DNA of 64,000 bases from Candidatus Coatesiibacteriota bacterium (GCA_030602715.1 JAUVZD010000006.1:62001-126000), one strand, 5' to 3'; shown: positions 42,769-51,734, counted from the first letter of the stretch. Made by a program: numbers and translations. The notes: generated by a model not told the origin, from the sequence alone.

Positions 42769-44586
42769 TTAAAGGGACAGAACCTGTATCTTGGAGATGG
42801 GTATATCGCTTATACTCTTGCCCTCGCCCGGGCGATACTGTAATCTCGGCTTCTTGCCAGAACCTACAAGTTTGATTGGGGAGACCTCCTCGTCCTGGGT
42901 TTCGCCGTCTTCACCGGTGAAGGAGAGTTTGGTTTTTATCCCCGACTGGATGGCGAATTTTAAAACCATAATCATCTGTTCGTCGCAATTGGGGCTTTCC
43001 AGGCGGCTGATGGGTAGAATCATCGGTGCTTGGTGGGTTTTAATCATCAGTGAGGAATCTGAGAGTGGTTTGGGAAGATACCCTTCCGCCAACAGATTTT
43101 CATATAATTGCTCGTAGCTCTCCAAATCCATAATCAGAATGCGGTTGAGGAGTTTTTCTTTGATGAAGGGTTTGACTTTGCGGGAAGCGAAAAGCTCGTC
43201 GCAGAGCTCTTCATCCGAGACCACCAGGAATAAACCACTGAAGAAGGTCAGGCGTCCGAAGCTCTTAGCCCACTGGGTGATGGAGTAGGTGATATTCTGC
43301 GGTGGGGTGGTGGAGCTGTGTTCCCGTAGTAAGGTGAGTATCTCCTCCTCGCTCATCCCTTCAATGAGGGCTCGATAGACGGTGTCTTTGTCCAGTTTAT
43401 ACTGCAACATCTGGTCGCACTTCTCCAGGTCGCAAAATCTCTCCAGCTTGTAGCGGAGCTCCAAACTGATCTCTTTGGAGGATAAAATTGTATAATCTGC
43501 TTGCACCGTCAGGCGGTTGTCCTGCGGTGCTCTGTAGGTGGATTCGTAGCCCTGTAAGATAGCCTTCCCCAACCGGGTTACAGCGAAGGTGACCGCCTTG
43601 CCCTCCTCGGATAGACCGATATCTGCAAGTCCGAAGGTGCACAGATGCTGTATGTCCTCAAGAATGGTGCGGGGCTTTAAGGTTATCTCCTGGGTGGCTT
43701 TAGCCATCTTGCGCACGGTGGATCGGAATTCGTTATAGGAGAAGAGCTTATCTACCCGCAAGCTGGTCAGCAGAGCCTTGACAATGTAGTAGCCTACCCT
43801 TCCCCTTCTATTGTTGTTCTCCCAATATGTCAGCAGGTCGGTGACCCTTTCCCCAATGGGTTGCGAGTGCCAAGCCCTCTCCGCTTCCTCATAGGGACGG
43901 ATATTTCCCCCAACGATAGCCACAATGTTTTTATATAGTAGATAGTTGATGATAAACTCCAAACGTCTGCCGTCTTCCTCCAGTGGGAAGGGTGGTTTGG
44001 TGGGCTTGGTCTCAAAGAGATCTATGATGGATTGGGTGGAGCGACGGAAGAGCTTGCCTTGCTTGGTAATGCGTAACTGTCCCTTGTGCGCCAGGGAGAT
44101 GATGGTGAAGATGTCGTGCAGGAGGGCTAAACCGTTTTGGCGCAGGTAAGCGGGTTGTTTCTCGGTCTCAGCGAGCTGAGGAAGTCGGGGAGCGAAATAC
44201 TTCTTCAGGGGCACAATTATCTCCCGGGGAACATACAGTCCCCCTTTAGAGCCGGAGTCCAGAGTAAACAGCAGACCGAAGTTCAGCAGGTCGCGCAGAT
44301 AACCCTTAGGGATTTTGGGGAGTATGCTGGAAGACGGTAGGTCTGCTTCCTCCAGTAGGGTGATTATGGAAAGCCACGCCTGACACTGGGGAGGGAGCTT
44401 TTCTATGAGATTTATTACGGAGCCAATGTTCGCCAGGGTGGCGGGGAGGGTCTTCATCAACCGTGCTCTGCTGATAAGTCCTTCTTCAAGTCCCAGATGG
44501 TGAGCAATCGCCTTGAGCTGGTCCAGGGGGGTATTTGCCAGCAGATTTCGCAGACTGAGGGGGCTGTCTTTACCACTTTTTGGCAT
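42769..44586 (-). CDS. Stand-alone XPB N-terminal-domain (helicase-associated) protein
   Basis: A 605-residue protein without helicase motifs. Residues about 350-510 (RLTVQADYTILSSKEISLEL, then SYSITQWAKSFGRLTFFSG) match the XPB/Ssl2 N-terminal domain (Helicase_C_3), the same domain that opens the helicase at 19189-20892 (IVQSDYTILLEVD). The first 300 residues are helical, with winged-helix-like stretches. In actinobacteria a comparable protein is encoded next to XPB; here the two are 22 kb apart. It probably works with the helicase. Its promoter is a perfect TTGACA-N17-TATAAT. Confidence 0.8.
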   Translation of the reverse strand: MPKSGKDSPLSLRNLLANTPLDQLKAIAHHLGLEEGLISRARLMKTLPATLANIGSVINLIEKLPPQCQAWLSIITLLEEADLPSSSILPKIPKGYLRDLLNFGLLFTLDSGSKGGLYVPREIIVPLKKYFAPRLPQLAETEKQPAYLRQNGLALLHDIFTIISLAHKGQLRITKQGKLFRRSTQSIIDLFETKPTKPPFPLEEDGRRLEFIINYLLYKNIVAIVGGNIRPYEEAERAWHSQPIGERVTDLLTYWENNNRRGRVGYYIVKALLTSLRVDKLFSYNEFRSTVRKMAKATQEITLKPRTILEDIQHLCTFGLADIGLSEEGKAVTFAVTRLGKAILQGYESTYRAPQDNRLTVQADYTILSSKEISLELRYKLERFCDLEKCDQMLQYKLDKDTVYRALIEGMSEEEILTLLREHSSTTPPQNITYSITQWAKSFGRLTFFSGLFLVVSDEELCDELFASRKVKPFIKEKLLNRILIMDLESYEQLYENLLAEGYLPKPLSDSSLMIKTHQAPMILPISRLESPNCDEQMIMVLKFAIQSGIKTKLSFTGEDGETQDEEVSPIKLVGSGKKPRLQYRPGEGKSISDIPISKIQVLSL

Positions 44587-44610
44587 GGTATTTTAATTAG
44601 GTAAAGAGCC

Positions 44611-44639
44611 ATTATAACTAGAAAATTTGGTAATGTCAA
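44611..44639 (-). promoter_or_regulatory. Consensus promoter of the XPB-associated gene
   Basis: On the minus strand TTGACA (44639-44634), 17-bp spacer, TATAAT (44616-44611), a full consensus. The leader is about 18 nt (ends AATTAAAATACC) and has no ribosome binding site. Confidence 0.8.
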
Positions 44640-44719
44640 GGGTTTAGAGATTGACTTTGGTGTTGGGTGGGATAGTTTGAAGGGAGGGTTTTCCCGCTCC
44701 CTTCGTTGATTGTAATAGG

Positions 44720-45199
44720 TTATCCACCGAAGGTTGAACCTATCCAATCGCCGACAAAGTGGGTTGCAGTTATCACGAACCCCGCAATGAGTAGGTGCTC
44801 TAGAATGACCTTCCATGGCTTTGCCTTTTGCTCTTTGGCGATGAAAAAACTCAGAGCTGCCAGTAGAAATAATCCCCAGGCTACACTCACGATGATAGCA
44901 GTGGTGAGGGGAAACATCAGGACTGGAACCACGAAAGTCAAAGCGAAGACTAACTTGGAAAAGAAGGTCCATATGGTGGATTCCCATATCTCCTTGGTGG
45001 TGTGCTTGTTCTCAGATTCCTCGGATATATGGATACCCAGGGCATCGGAGAATGCATCTGCTATGGCAATGACAAGTATTCCGCCGAGGATTACCCCCTT
45101 GGAGTGGGTGCCGGAGTGTAAACCCACGATCAACCCGATGGTGGTAATAACCCCCGATGTGGAACCAAAACATAACCCTATCTTTAGTGAATGTTTCAT
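44720..45199 (-). CDS. VIT1/CCC1-like membrane transporter
   Basis: A 159-residue protein with about five hydrophobic segments. GSTSGVITTIGLIVGLHSGTH followed by LGGILVIAIADAFSDALGIHISEESE parallels the VIT1/CCC1 iron/manganese transporter pattern (DGLxxxxALVAG ... GAxSMAxGEYxSxxSE), although the usual Met/Asp signature is replaced (AIADAFSDALG). A cytoplasmic metal-binding insert is missing. Divalent-metal transport is inferred; the substrate is uncertain. Confidence 0.65.
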   Translation of the reverse strand: MKHSLKIGLCFGSTSGVITTIGLIVGLHSGTHSKGVILGGILVIAIADAFSDALGIHISEESENKHTTKEIWESTIWTFFSKLVFALTFVVPVLMFPLTTAIIVSVAWGLFLLAALSFFIAKEQKAKPWKVILEHLLIAGFVITATHFVGDWIGSTFGG

Positions 45200-45368
45200 T
45201 TGAGAGAGGTCTTTCCTTTTACTTTACTGTATCCCTTTTCACATGGTTAGGGGTATGGTAGCGCTCTGTGGTTGTTCATTAATGATGATGAGGGCGGACT
45301 GTTGTCCGCCGCCATAATTGAGCAGGTTACGGTTCATCCCTGCCGATCTTTGACAGTAATATCTTTGC

Positions 45369-45710
45369 CTAGTGCAATCTTCCCTGCCAGGCGTTGCTGG
45401 TTTCCCAGCCAGCCTGCGATTCATAATCAACGACGTATATCAATAGGTCCGCCTGGGATTCGTAATCCACGAAGTAGATGCTTACATCAGCCTGGGATTC
45501 GTAATCCACCATATACCACAGCGCGTCATCGTCCGCCTGCGATTCGTAATCCACATAATAGACGCAGAGGTCGGCTTGCGATTCATAGTCAACCACATAG
45601 ACGGTCAGGTCTGCCTGGCTTTCGTAGTCTACTACATAGATATTTCCGGCGCCTGCAGGCAGAGCCGAACTGAATGCAAGGATTAACAATAGCACTAAAA
45701 TCTTCTTCAT
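45369..45710 (-). CDS. Secreted DUF6150-like (septoil-knot) repeat protein
   Basis: A 113-residue exported protein: signal peptide MKKILVLLLILAFSSALPAGA, then six near-identical 13-15-residue repeats of YxVDYESQAD(L/V)xx(Y/W), the last ending SQAG. The repeat matches what I recall of DUF6150 proteins, a small family in which structure prediction and later work reported a 7_1 protein knot. The family name is from memory, whereas the repeats are seen directly. GGGAGGG precedes the ATG. No function is known. It is a single gene between a VIT1-like gene and murJ. Confidence 0.78.
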   Translation of the reverse strand: MKKILVLLLILAFSSALPAGAGNIYVVDYESQADLTVYVVDYESQADLCVYYVDYESQADDDALWYMVDYESQADVSIYFVDYESQADLLIYVVDYESQAGWETSNAWQGRLH

Positions 45711-45862
45711 CGCAAATCCCTCCCGCTATGGTTAGATTTTGGTTTGAGTGAAAAAATCCTCATACGCAGAGTATTATAGCACAAATTTAGAACGGAAAAA
45801 AACGGTAAAGCTTAGTGTATTTCCTTTTCTGTTGAGTCCGACTCTGGGTTTCCCGGAGCGGT

Positions 45863-47473
45863 CTATCCGTTACCTATTCCGCCGCCTTCGTCATCTCTCC
45901 CTCCACCCAGCTTCCTTTTGACCATCGCCAGAAGGTCGGTTATCTCCTGCACCCGGAAGAGGCGGGCGAAAGCGATATAGACCCCTCCCGCTACGACGAC
46001 CGCTATGAGGATGGTTGAGATCTGGTAAAGTAGCCCGCCCCCCAGCAAACCGTTCAGATACCACCAGGTGAAGTAACCTGCGGAAGCCGAGGGCAGGGAG
46101 GCTAAAACCGCTTTGACACCGGTCGTGGCTACCGCTCGCAAGCCGAGGGGACCTACCTTTCGGCGCAGGAGCCATAGCAGGACGCCGGTGTTAGCGAATG
46201 CGGACAGGGAGGTTGCCAGGGCTATGCCGGCAATTCCCAGGGGAAAGATGAGGGCTATATTGAGTATGCCGTTTACGATGAGGGCGGCAAGGGCGCCGAA
46301 GACCGGGGTGCGGGTGTCCTGCCGGGAGTAGAAGCCGGGCACCACCACCTGCACTCCCACGAAACCCACCAAACCCACGGTGAAAGCCAGAAGGGTTTGG
46401 GTGGTGTAGAAGGTATCTACAGCGCTGAAGTTGCCGTGCTGGTAGATTAGCCGCACCACCGGCATCGCCAGAACCGCAAGTCCCAGAGTTGCCGGAATGC
46501 ACAGCACCAGCATAAAGCGCAGGGCGAAGTTGAGTGTCTCCTTATACTTTGCGGTATCCCCCTTGGAGATGTATTGGGAGAGCAGGGGAAGGATGGCGGT
46601 GGAGATGCCGAAACCCAAAGCTCCCAGGGGGAACTGTAGAAGCCGCTCGCCGTAGTTGAGATAGGAGATGTTGCCCTCACCCAGGAAAGAGGCGATGACC
46701 GTATCCAGCAGAAGATTGATGCGCACGATGCCTATGACGAAGATAGCTGGTCCCATAAGCAAAAGCATCCGTTTGATGCCCGGGTGGCGAAAGTTTAAGC
46801 GGGGGCGATAGACGAAGCCCCTGCGAGTGAGTGCCGGAAGTTGTACCGCCACCTGAAGGATTCCACCCACCAGGATGCCGTAGGCGATACCCTGAATCTG
46901 CAAATATATAGTATCGCCCATATGGGGGCAGAGAAATAGCAGGGCGCCTATGAAGCAGATGTTCATCACCACCGGAGCCATAGCCGGTGAGAGGAAGTGG
47001 CGGTAGGAGTTGAGGATGCCCATACTTAAGGCGCTGGTCATCATCAACAACATGTAGGGGATCATCAGCCGGGCAAGGAAGACAGCCAGATGGAATGCTT
47101 CCGGATTTTCCCGCAGACCGGGGGCGATGATGAAGACGATTGCCGGGGCGACGGCGATGAATACGGCGATGATGGCTATGACTATCAGGGCGAAGGCGGT
47201 GTAGGCGGAGTTGGCGAACTCCTTTGCCGCTTCCTCGCCCTCCTTTGAGCGGATGTCGGTGAAGACCGGCACCAGGAAGGCGGACATAGCCCCCTCGCCG
47301 AGCAAGCGCCGCAGTAAGTAAGGGATGGCGTAGGCGACACGGAAGGCGTCGGTTATGAAGTTGGCTCCGAACATGGAGGCGAAGATAACCTCCCGAGCCA
47401 ATCCCAGCAGGCGGCTGAGTATGGTGGCGGAGGAGATAACCCCCGCCGAGCGGATTATTACTTTCTTGGACAT
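45863..47473 (-). CDS. murJ: Lipid II flippase MurJ
   Basis: MOP-superfamily protein of 536 residues with about 14 membrane helices that flips lipid II across the inner membrane. N-terminal SAGVISSATILSRLLGLAREVIFASMFGA, AYAIPYLLRRLLGEGAMSAFLVPVF and GILNSYRHFLSPAMAPVV are characteristic. It complements the dcw enzymes 27 kb away (MraY, MurG, FtsW). A polar tail (VKRKLGGGRDDEGGGIGNG) follows the last helix. No ribosome site is evident before the ATG. Confidence 0.96.
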   Translation of the reverse strand: MSKKVIIRSAGVISSATILSRLLGLAREVIFASMFGANFITDAFRVAYAIPYLLRRLLGEGAMSAFLVPVFTDIRSKEGEEAAKEFANSAYTAFALIVIAIIAVFIAVAPAIVFIIAPGLRENPEAFHLAVFLARLMIPYMLLMMTSALSMGILNSYRHFLSPAMAPVVMNICFIGALLFLCPHMGDTIYLQIQGIAYGILVGGILQVAVQLPALTRRGFVYRPRLNFRHPGIKRMLLLMGPAIFVIGIVRINLLLDTVIASFLGEGNISYLNYGERLLQFPLGALGFGISTAILPLLSQYISKGDTAKYKETLNFALRFMLVLCIPATLGLAVLAMPVVRLIYQHGNFSAVDTFYTTQTLLAFTVGLVGFVGVQVVVPGFYSRQDTRTPVFGALAALIVNGILNIALIFPLGIAGIALATSLSAFANTGVLLWLLRRKVGPLGLRAVATTGVKAVLASLPSASAGYFTWWYLNGLLGGGLLYQISTILIAVVVAGGVYIAFARLFRVQEITDLLAMVKRKLGGGRDDEGGGIGNG

Positions 47474-47554
47474 ATGTCGGCGATTGCCTGAGGAGATGGA
47501 TTTATTAAAGCTAACATATAACCCCCGGTCGGTAAAGCTGAAATGGGTAATCCC

Positions 47555-47583
47555 TTGACAGCGACATGCTTATGTATTAAAAT
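47555..47583 (+). promoter_or_regulatory. Promoter of the secreted zinc peptidase gene
   Basis: TTGACA (47555-47560), 17-bp spacer, TAAAAT (47578-47583). It shares GTATTAAAAT with the promoter at 49812. The leader to 47720 is unusually long, about 130 nt, with no recognised RNA motif. Confidence 0.7.
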
Positions 47584-47719
47584 TTGCCTCTTTGCAAGGC
47601 AATAGAAATCCTATAGAAAGTGGAAACTAATGCCAGCGTTTGATGGTTATATTTTTTAATAGAGGCGATTTTTGGTCTCCGCTGATGAAAAAGTAGACTA
47701 AAAGAAGGTGAAGGTGAAG

Positions 47720-49723
47720 ATGAAAGGGATTTTGACAATTGTGTGCACACTGCCATTCTTGCTCCTGTCGCAGGGACTTTCGGAGGCAATGGCGGTTAAC
47801 TGCTACACCTATTTTTACGATTTGGGTGAACCGCTACCTGTTTTTGGTGATTTTCGGGAGATGGCTAATCTCACCCCCTACGGACCTCCTCCCGACCCGC
47901 AGGTGGGCGATGAATGGTTGTGGTATTGTTGGGACCTTTCTGGATACCCCACCGCCGAACTCAAACCCTGCACCGTCCGGGGTAGGGGCGATAATATCTA
48001 TGTGGTGGTGGAGAACAGCCAGTGGAATGTAAATGTTGACCAGACAGATGTGGACCAGATTTTGCTGTGGTTTGACGATGAAAGTTTGGGGGATTTTCCC
48101 GATGCGGGGGTTTGGGAGCTGAACACTGAAACTTTTGGAGAACCCCCCGACTTTGACGGGCTTTCACGGATTTTCTACATGTATTTAGATTTCAATCAGC
48201 CCGGCGCCGACGGATTTTTCTGGTGGTATGACCAGTATCCCGACGGCACCCAGGACTTTGCCTCAAATGAGTGTGATGTCATCTATTTGAATTGTGCCGT
48301 GGCTGACCCGGGAAGTGCCTATCTTAATGCGGTGGGCGCACATGAGTTTGAGCACCTGATCCATTTCAACTATGATATGTATGAGGATACCTGGGTGGAT
48401 GAGGGCTGTGCCGAATTAGCCATGTGGCTCTTTGGAAATCCGGATTCCATATCCGGCTTCCCCGGCAACCCGGACAACAACCTCACCGAATGGAGTGGGG
48501 AGTGGGCGGACTACATAAAGACCTATCTGTGGACTTTATACATCTATGAGCATTATGGGGAATACATCAGCACCCCCCTGATAAACACTTTGGTCAGCGA
48601 AACCGCTCACGGTGTTACCGGGGTCAACAATGCTCTGGCGGACTGCGGTTATAGCCAGACTATGGCTGATGTTTTCAATGACTGGGTGGTGGCTAATTAT
48701 CTGGATGATACGACTGTGGGCGATGGGCAGTATGGCTACGATACCGAGGACCTGCCCAGCTTCCATTGCGTCAGCACCTGGGACGATTTTCCGGTAGACC
48801 AGAACGGGAGCTTGAACCATTGGGCTGGGGAATACATCATGTTTGTCAGCGGAGGCGTCTGGTTCGGTCTGGGCGGTGATTTCACCGGTCAAAGCTCCGC
48901 CGACTACATACTACGGTCGATAAAGACCTCCGGCGCCAGCCCCACCACAGTTGAGGAGATTGACCTGGATGAAGATAACCACGGAGAGTTCACCTATGAC
49001 GATTTCGGCAGTGACTACGACCAGATATTGCTGGTGCCCATCAATCGCACTTTAGGTGTGGGCACAAACACCTACTCCTATACTGCCGACTCCGGCGAGG
49101 TGGATGTGGAGTTGCTTTATTTCACCGCAGAGCCTGAGGGGGAGGGAGCGATCGTCCTGAAGTGGGGCGTGGAGACGACCGAAGCCGAGGAAATCCTGGG
49201 CTATAACCTTTACCGCAGGGAGATAGAAACAACGCTTGAAAGAAGTAGTCTGGGAGGTAAGACCAAGGATGCTTTGTCCGCTGAATGGATGAAACTGAAC
49301 ACCTATCTGATTGTCGGTGACAGCCCTTACAGCTTCGTTGATGAGGGAGTAGAGGCAAGGACCGCCTACGAATACAAGCTGGAGGCTGTGCTGGAGAGTA
49401 GTGCGGAGACCCTGGGCACCACCCAGGTTACAGCCGGGCTACCACCCGCATCCTTCGCCATCTTAGCCCTATATCCCAATCCGGCAAGTGATACGCTGAC
49501 CTGTCTTTTCGCGGTTCCCGATGCAGGTGCAGTGGAGTTAGCCCTATACGATCTTTCGGGAAGGCTGGTGATTGAGAGACGAATAGAGGTGACCGAACCG
49601 AGCGAGATTAAAGTGTTGTTTGATGTCTCCGGTCTGGCTAGCGGGGTTTATACCCTGCGGGCGTCATCAGGTGGAGCGGAGGTGAGCCCCGCCTGTGGCG
49701 GGGTGGCGGTGGTGATACACTGA
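47720..49723 (+). CDS. Secreted zinc metallopeptidase with type IX sorting tail
   Basis: A 667-residue exported protein. After the signal peptide (MKGILTIVCTLPFLLLSQGLSEA) comes a peptidase-like domain with HEFEH (about 208-212) and a downstream WVDEGCAELA that supplies the third zinc ligand, a gluzincin arrangement. A fibronectin-like module follows (about 470-580: LKWGVETTEAEEILGYNLYR). The end carries a Por-secretion sorting domain (LYPNPASDTLTCLF, LYDLSGRLVIERR, VSGLASGVYTLRAS). A palindrome at 49687-49703 extends the reading frame beyond the normal end of that domain (SPACGGVAVVIH). GTG 47708 is an alternative start. Confidence 0.83.
   Translation: MKGILTIVCTLPFLLLSQGLSEAMAVNCYTYFYDLGEPLPVFGDFREMANLTPYGPPPDPQVGDEWLWYCWDLSGYPTAELKPCTVRGRGDNIYVVVENSQWNVNVDQTDVDQILLWFDDESLGDFPDAGVWELNTETFGEPPDFDGLSRIFYMYLDFNQPGADGFFWWYDQYPDGTQDFASNECDVIYLNCAVADPGSAYLNAVGAHEFEHLIHFNYDMYEDTWVDEGCAELAMWLFGNPDSISGFPGNPDNNLTEWSGEWADYIKTYLWTLYIYEHYGEYISTPLINTLVSETAHGVTGVNNALADCGYSQTMADVFNDWVVANYLDDTTVGDGQYGYDTEDLPSFHCVSTWDDFPVDQNGSLNHWAGEYIMFVSGGVWFGLGGDFTGQSSADYILRSIKTSGASPTTVEEIDLDEDNHGEFTYDDFGSDYDQILLVPINRTLGVGTNTYSYTADSGEVDVELLYFTAEPEGEGAIVLKWGVETTEAEEILGYNLYRREIETTLERSSLGGKTKDALSAEWMKLNTYLIVGDSPYSFVDEGVEARTAYEYKLEAVLESSAETLGTTQVTAGLPPASFAILALYPNPASDTLTCLFAVPDAGAVELALYDLSGRLVIERRIEVTEPSEIKVLFDVSGLASGVYTLRASSGGAEVSPACGGVAVVIH
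49687..49703. repeat. CCCCGCC/GGCGGGG palindrome at the 3' end of the peptidase gene
   Basis: CCCCGCC-TGT-GGCGGGG, encoding PACGG near the C-terminus. It has the same core as the palindromes at 26790, 29256 and 29623. Confidence 0.75.
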
Positions 49724-49750
49724 ATAGGGAACGCATCTGGTTTAATAGTG

Positions 49751-49780
49751 CAGGCGGGGTTACACCCTGCCTGTTTTTTT
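49751..49780 (+). terminator. Terminator of the zinc peptidase gene
   Basis: CAGGCGGGGT (49751-49760), loop TAC, ACCCTGCCTG (49764-49773) with one G-T pair, then seven T. Confidence 0.9.
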
Positions 49781-49811
49781 ACGATGTTACCAAGCCCAAA
49801 TGCGTAACCTC

Positions 49812-49840
49812 TTGACACCGCCACACCCCTGTATTAAAAT
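49812..49840 (+). promoter_or_regulatory. Promoter of the 49.9-62.3 kb envelope operon
   Basis: TTGACA (49812-49817), 17-bp spacer, TAAAAT (49835-49840). It is the only good promoter before the six closely packed genes that follow. Confidence 0.75.
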
Positions 49841-49898
49841 AGTTTGCAGATTATTTTAATAATGGGGGAGTATACCCATCTGTTATTCTTAATTTCAG

Positions 49899-50879
49899 TT
49901 GGGGAGAGGATTTAAGCATAAACTGCTCAAGGGTAAGTGGCTTTTTATCTGGATTGGGGCGGTGGTGCTGATAGCTGTGGGGGTGGTGCTGTTCCTGGGC
50001 ATAAAGAGCGTGGAGGTGGACAAGGACCTCTCGGTCCGGCTCATCTTCGGCAAGATGGAGGAGAACGACTCTCATCGGGTGCTCACCCGCGCCGAGGAAT
50101 ATCTCAAGGGGGATGATTTTGCCACCTGCCGGCGCCTGGCAAACTTCGTGGTCGCCCACGGCGGGGAGTATGCCGACGACGGCTTGCTTTTGGTTGCCAG
50201 AGCCTTCCACCGTGAGGGCGACATTGACGGCACCTATGAGACGCTGAATACTATATTAATCAACCATCCCGGATGCTCGGCTGTGGAGGAGGCGGAGTTC
50301 GGCAACCTGGCGACGAGGTCGCTGGAGCTACTTCTGGCTGAGATTCCTCTGGACATCAGCCGGGTGGGTAAGTTTCTGCGCCTTCTGGCTGATGGCGACT
50401 CCCCCTATTTCCCCGAGGCGAAAAAACAGTTTGATGAGACCCTCTCCGGGAGGCAGGACCTGACCGTGGAATACATCTTTGAGAGCAAGAAGGTGATGGT
50501 GCTCAAGTCCGATGCGGTCAAAGACGCCAAGGCGGAGGCGCTGTTCTTCTCCAAGCAGAAGACCCCGGATAAGATGATTGAGAAAATAAACACCCTGATA
50601 GTCCTGGAGGGTCTGATTGACTCGGCGGCTATTGATACCTATGTGCGCAAGAACCTGGTCTATGACACCAGGGTGGATGAGGTGGAGAGATCCCCTTTGT
50701 ATGGTGAGGAGCTTGTTCCCATATCCACTGGAGATGAATTCGTCAAACAGGACTTCGGCTATAAGGTCAGAGTGCGCTGTATCGGCAAGATAGAGGATTT
50801 CTCCCTGGCTGACCTCTTCCAGCAGGCCGGAGTGGACCCCTACCAAGTGGCTACAATGGGACCCAAAGCGGTAGAATAG
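49899..50879 (+). CDS. Membrane-anchored TPR-like protein
   Basis: A 326-residue protein with a basic N-terminus, one membrane helix (WLFIWIGAVVLIAVGVVLFLG) and a helical TPR-like region (LTRAEEYLKGDDFATCRRLANFVVAHGGEYADDGLLLVARAFHREGD) followed by a charged C-terminal domain. It probably scaffolds a complex at the inner membrane. The start is uncertain: TTG 49899 opens the frame, but a GGGGAGAGG ribosome-like site lies just inside it, so a later non-ATG start is possible. First gene of the operon. Confidence 0.72.
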   Translation: MGRGFKHKLLKGKWLFIWIGAVVLIAVGVVLFLGIKSVEVDKDLSVRLIFGKMEENDSHRVLTRAEEYLKGDDFATCRRLANFVVAHGGEYADDGLLLVARAFHREGDIDGTYETLNTILINHPGCSAVEEAEFGNLATRSLELLLAEIPLDISRVGKFLRLLADGDSPYFPEAKKQFDETLSGRQDLTVEYIFESKKVMVLKSDAVKDAKAEALFFSKQKTPDKMIEKINTLIVLEGLIDSAAIDTYVRKNLVYDTRVDEVERSPLYGEELVPISTGDEFVKQDFGYKVRVRCIGKIEDFSLADLFQQAGVDPYQVATMGPKAVE

Positions 50880-50882
50880 AAA

Positions 50883-51716
50883 GTGCAGAAGGAACTATTC
50901 CCCGAGGAGAGGAAATCTCCCCCGACAGGTAAGATACTGGTGGGAACCTCCGGCTTCAGCTACGATGACTGGGTGGGTCCTTTCTATCCCCCCGGCACCA
51001 GGAAGTCGGATATGCTAACCGTATATAGCCGTCATTTTCCCGCCGTGGAGATAAACTTTACCTATTACCGCCTGCCACCTCCCTCCACGATGAGCAGTCT
51101 GGTGAAGAAGAGTGAGGGTTCGGTCATCTTTGCGGTCAAACTCAATAAGGATATTACTCATACCCGGGACGAGGTGGCGGACGATCTCTTCCGGAAATTT
51201 CTTGCGGGGATAGAGCCGATGCGTCAGGCTGGGGTTTTGGGTGCGCTACTCGCCCAGTATCCCTGGCAGTTCAAGAATTTCCCCGAGAACTGGCGGAGGT
51301 TGGAGCAGGTGCGCAGGATGTTACCGGACGACGATGTAGTGGTGGAGTTTCGCCACGACAGTTGGGCTGAACCTGCGGTAGAGGAGGGGCTTCGGGAGCT
51401 GGGACTGGGCTTCTGCACCGTGGATGAGCCCCAGATGAGCAAACTGATGCCCATGCGACTCTGGCTCACCTCCGATGTCGCCTATCTTCGCTTTCACGGA
51501 CGCAACTACAAGAAGTGGTTCAAGCATGACCACCCCAGCGAACGATATGACTATCTCTACAAGAAGGAAGAGTTGGAGGAATGGGTGCCCCGCATAAAGG
51601 GGCTTGCCAGCGACGCCAAGAAGGTCTATGTCTTTATGAACAACCACCCCATCGGGCAGGCGATAGTCAACGCCCGGATGTTGATGGATATGCTCTTTTC
51701 GGACCTCAATAAGTAG
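50883..51716 (+). CDS. DUF72 (YecE-like) family protein
   Basis: A 277-residue TIM-barrel-like protein of the DUF72 family. LVGTSGFSYDDWVGPFYPPG, AVEINFTYYRLP, FAVKLNKDITH, VVEFRHDSWAEPAV and LRFHGRN are the conserved strand ends. The biochemical role is not established. GTG start 3 nt after the preceding stop. Its presence within an envelope operon is unexplained. Confidence 0.92.
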   Translation: MQKELFPEERKSPPTGKILVGTSGFSYDDWVGPFYPPGTRKSDMLTVYSRHFPAVEINFTYYRLPPPSTMSSLVKKSEGSVIFAVKLNKDITHTRDEVADDLFRKFLAGIEPMRQAGVLGALLAQYPWQFKNFPENWRRLEQVRRMLPDDDVVVEFRHDSWAEPAVEEGLRELGLGFCTVDEPQMSKLMPMRLWLTSDVAYLRFHGRNYKKWFKHDHPSERYDYLYKKEELEEWVPRIKGLASDAKKVYVFMNNHPIGQAIVNARMLMDMLFSDLNK

Positions 51717-51734
51717 AGGGATAAGGATATAACC

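Noticed and set aside
45293-45310. GGCGGAC-TGTT-GTCCGCC hairpin as terminator after the knot-protein gene
   Set aside because: A 7-bp stem is present but no T run follows on either strand; function not supported.
45420-45650. CRISPR-like regularly spaced repeats (GGATTCGTAATCCAC-like units every 39-45 bp)
   Set aside because: The repeats are codons of the YxVDYESQAD protein repeat in one frame with a signal peptide and ribosome site; spacers are not unique and no cas genes are present.
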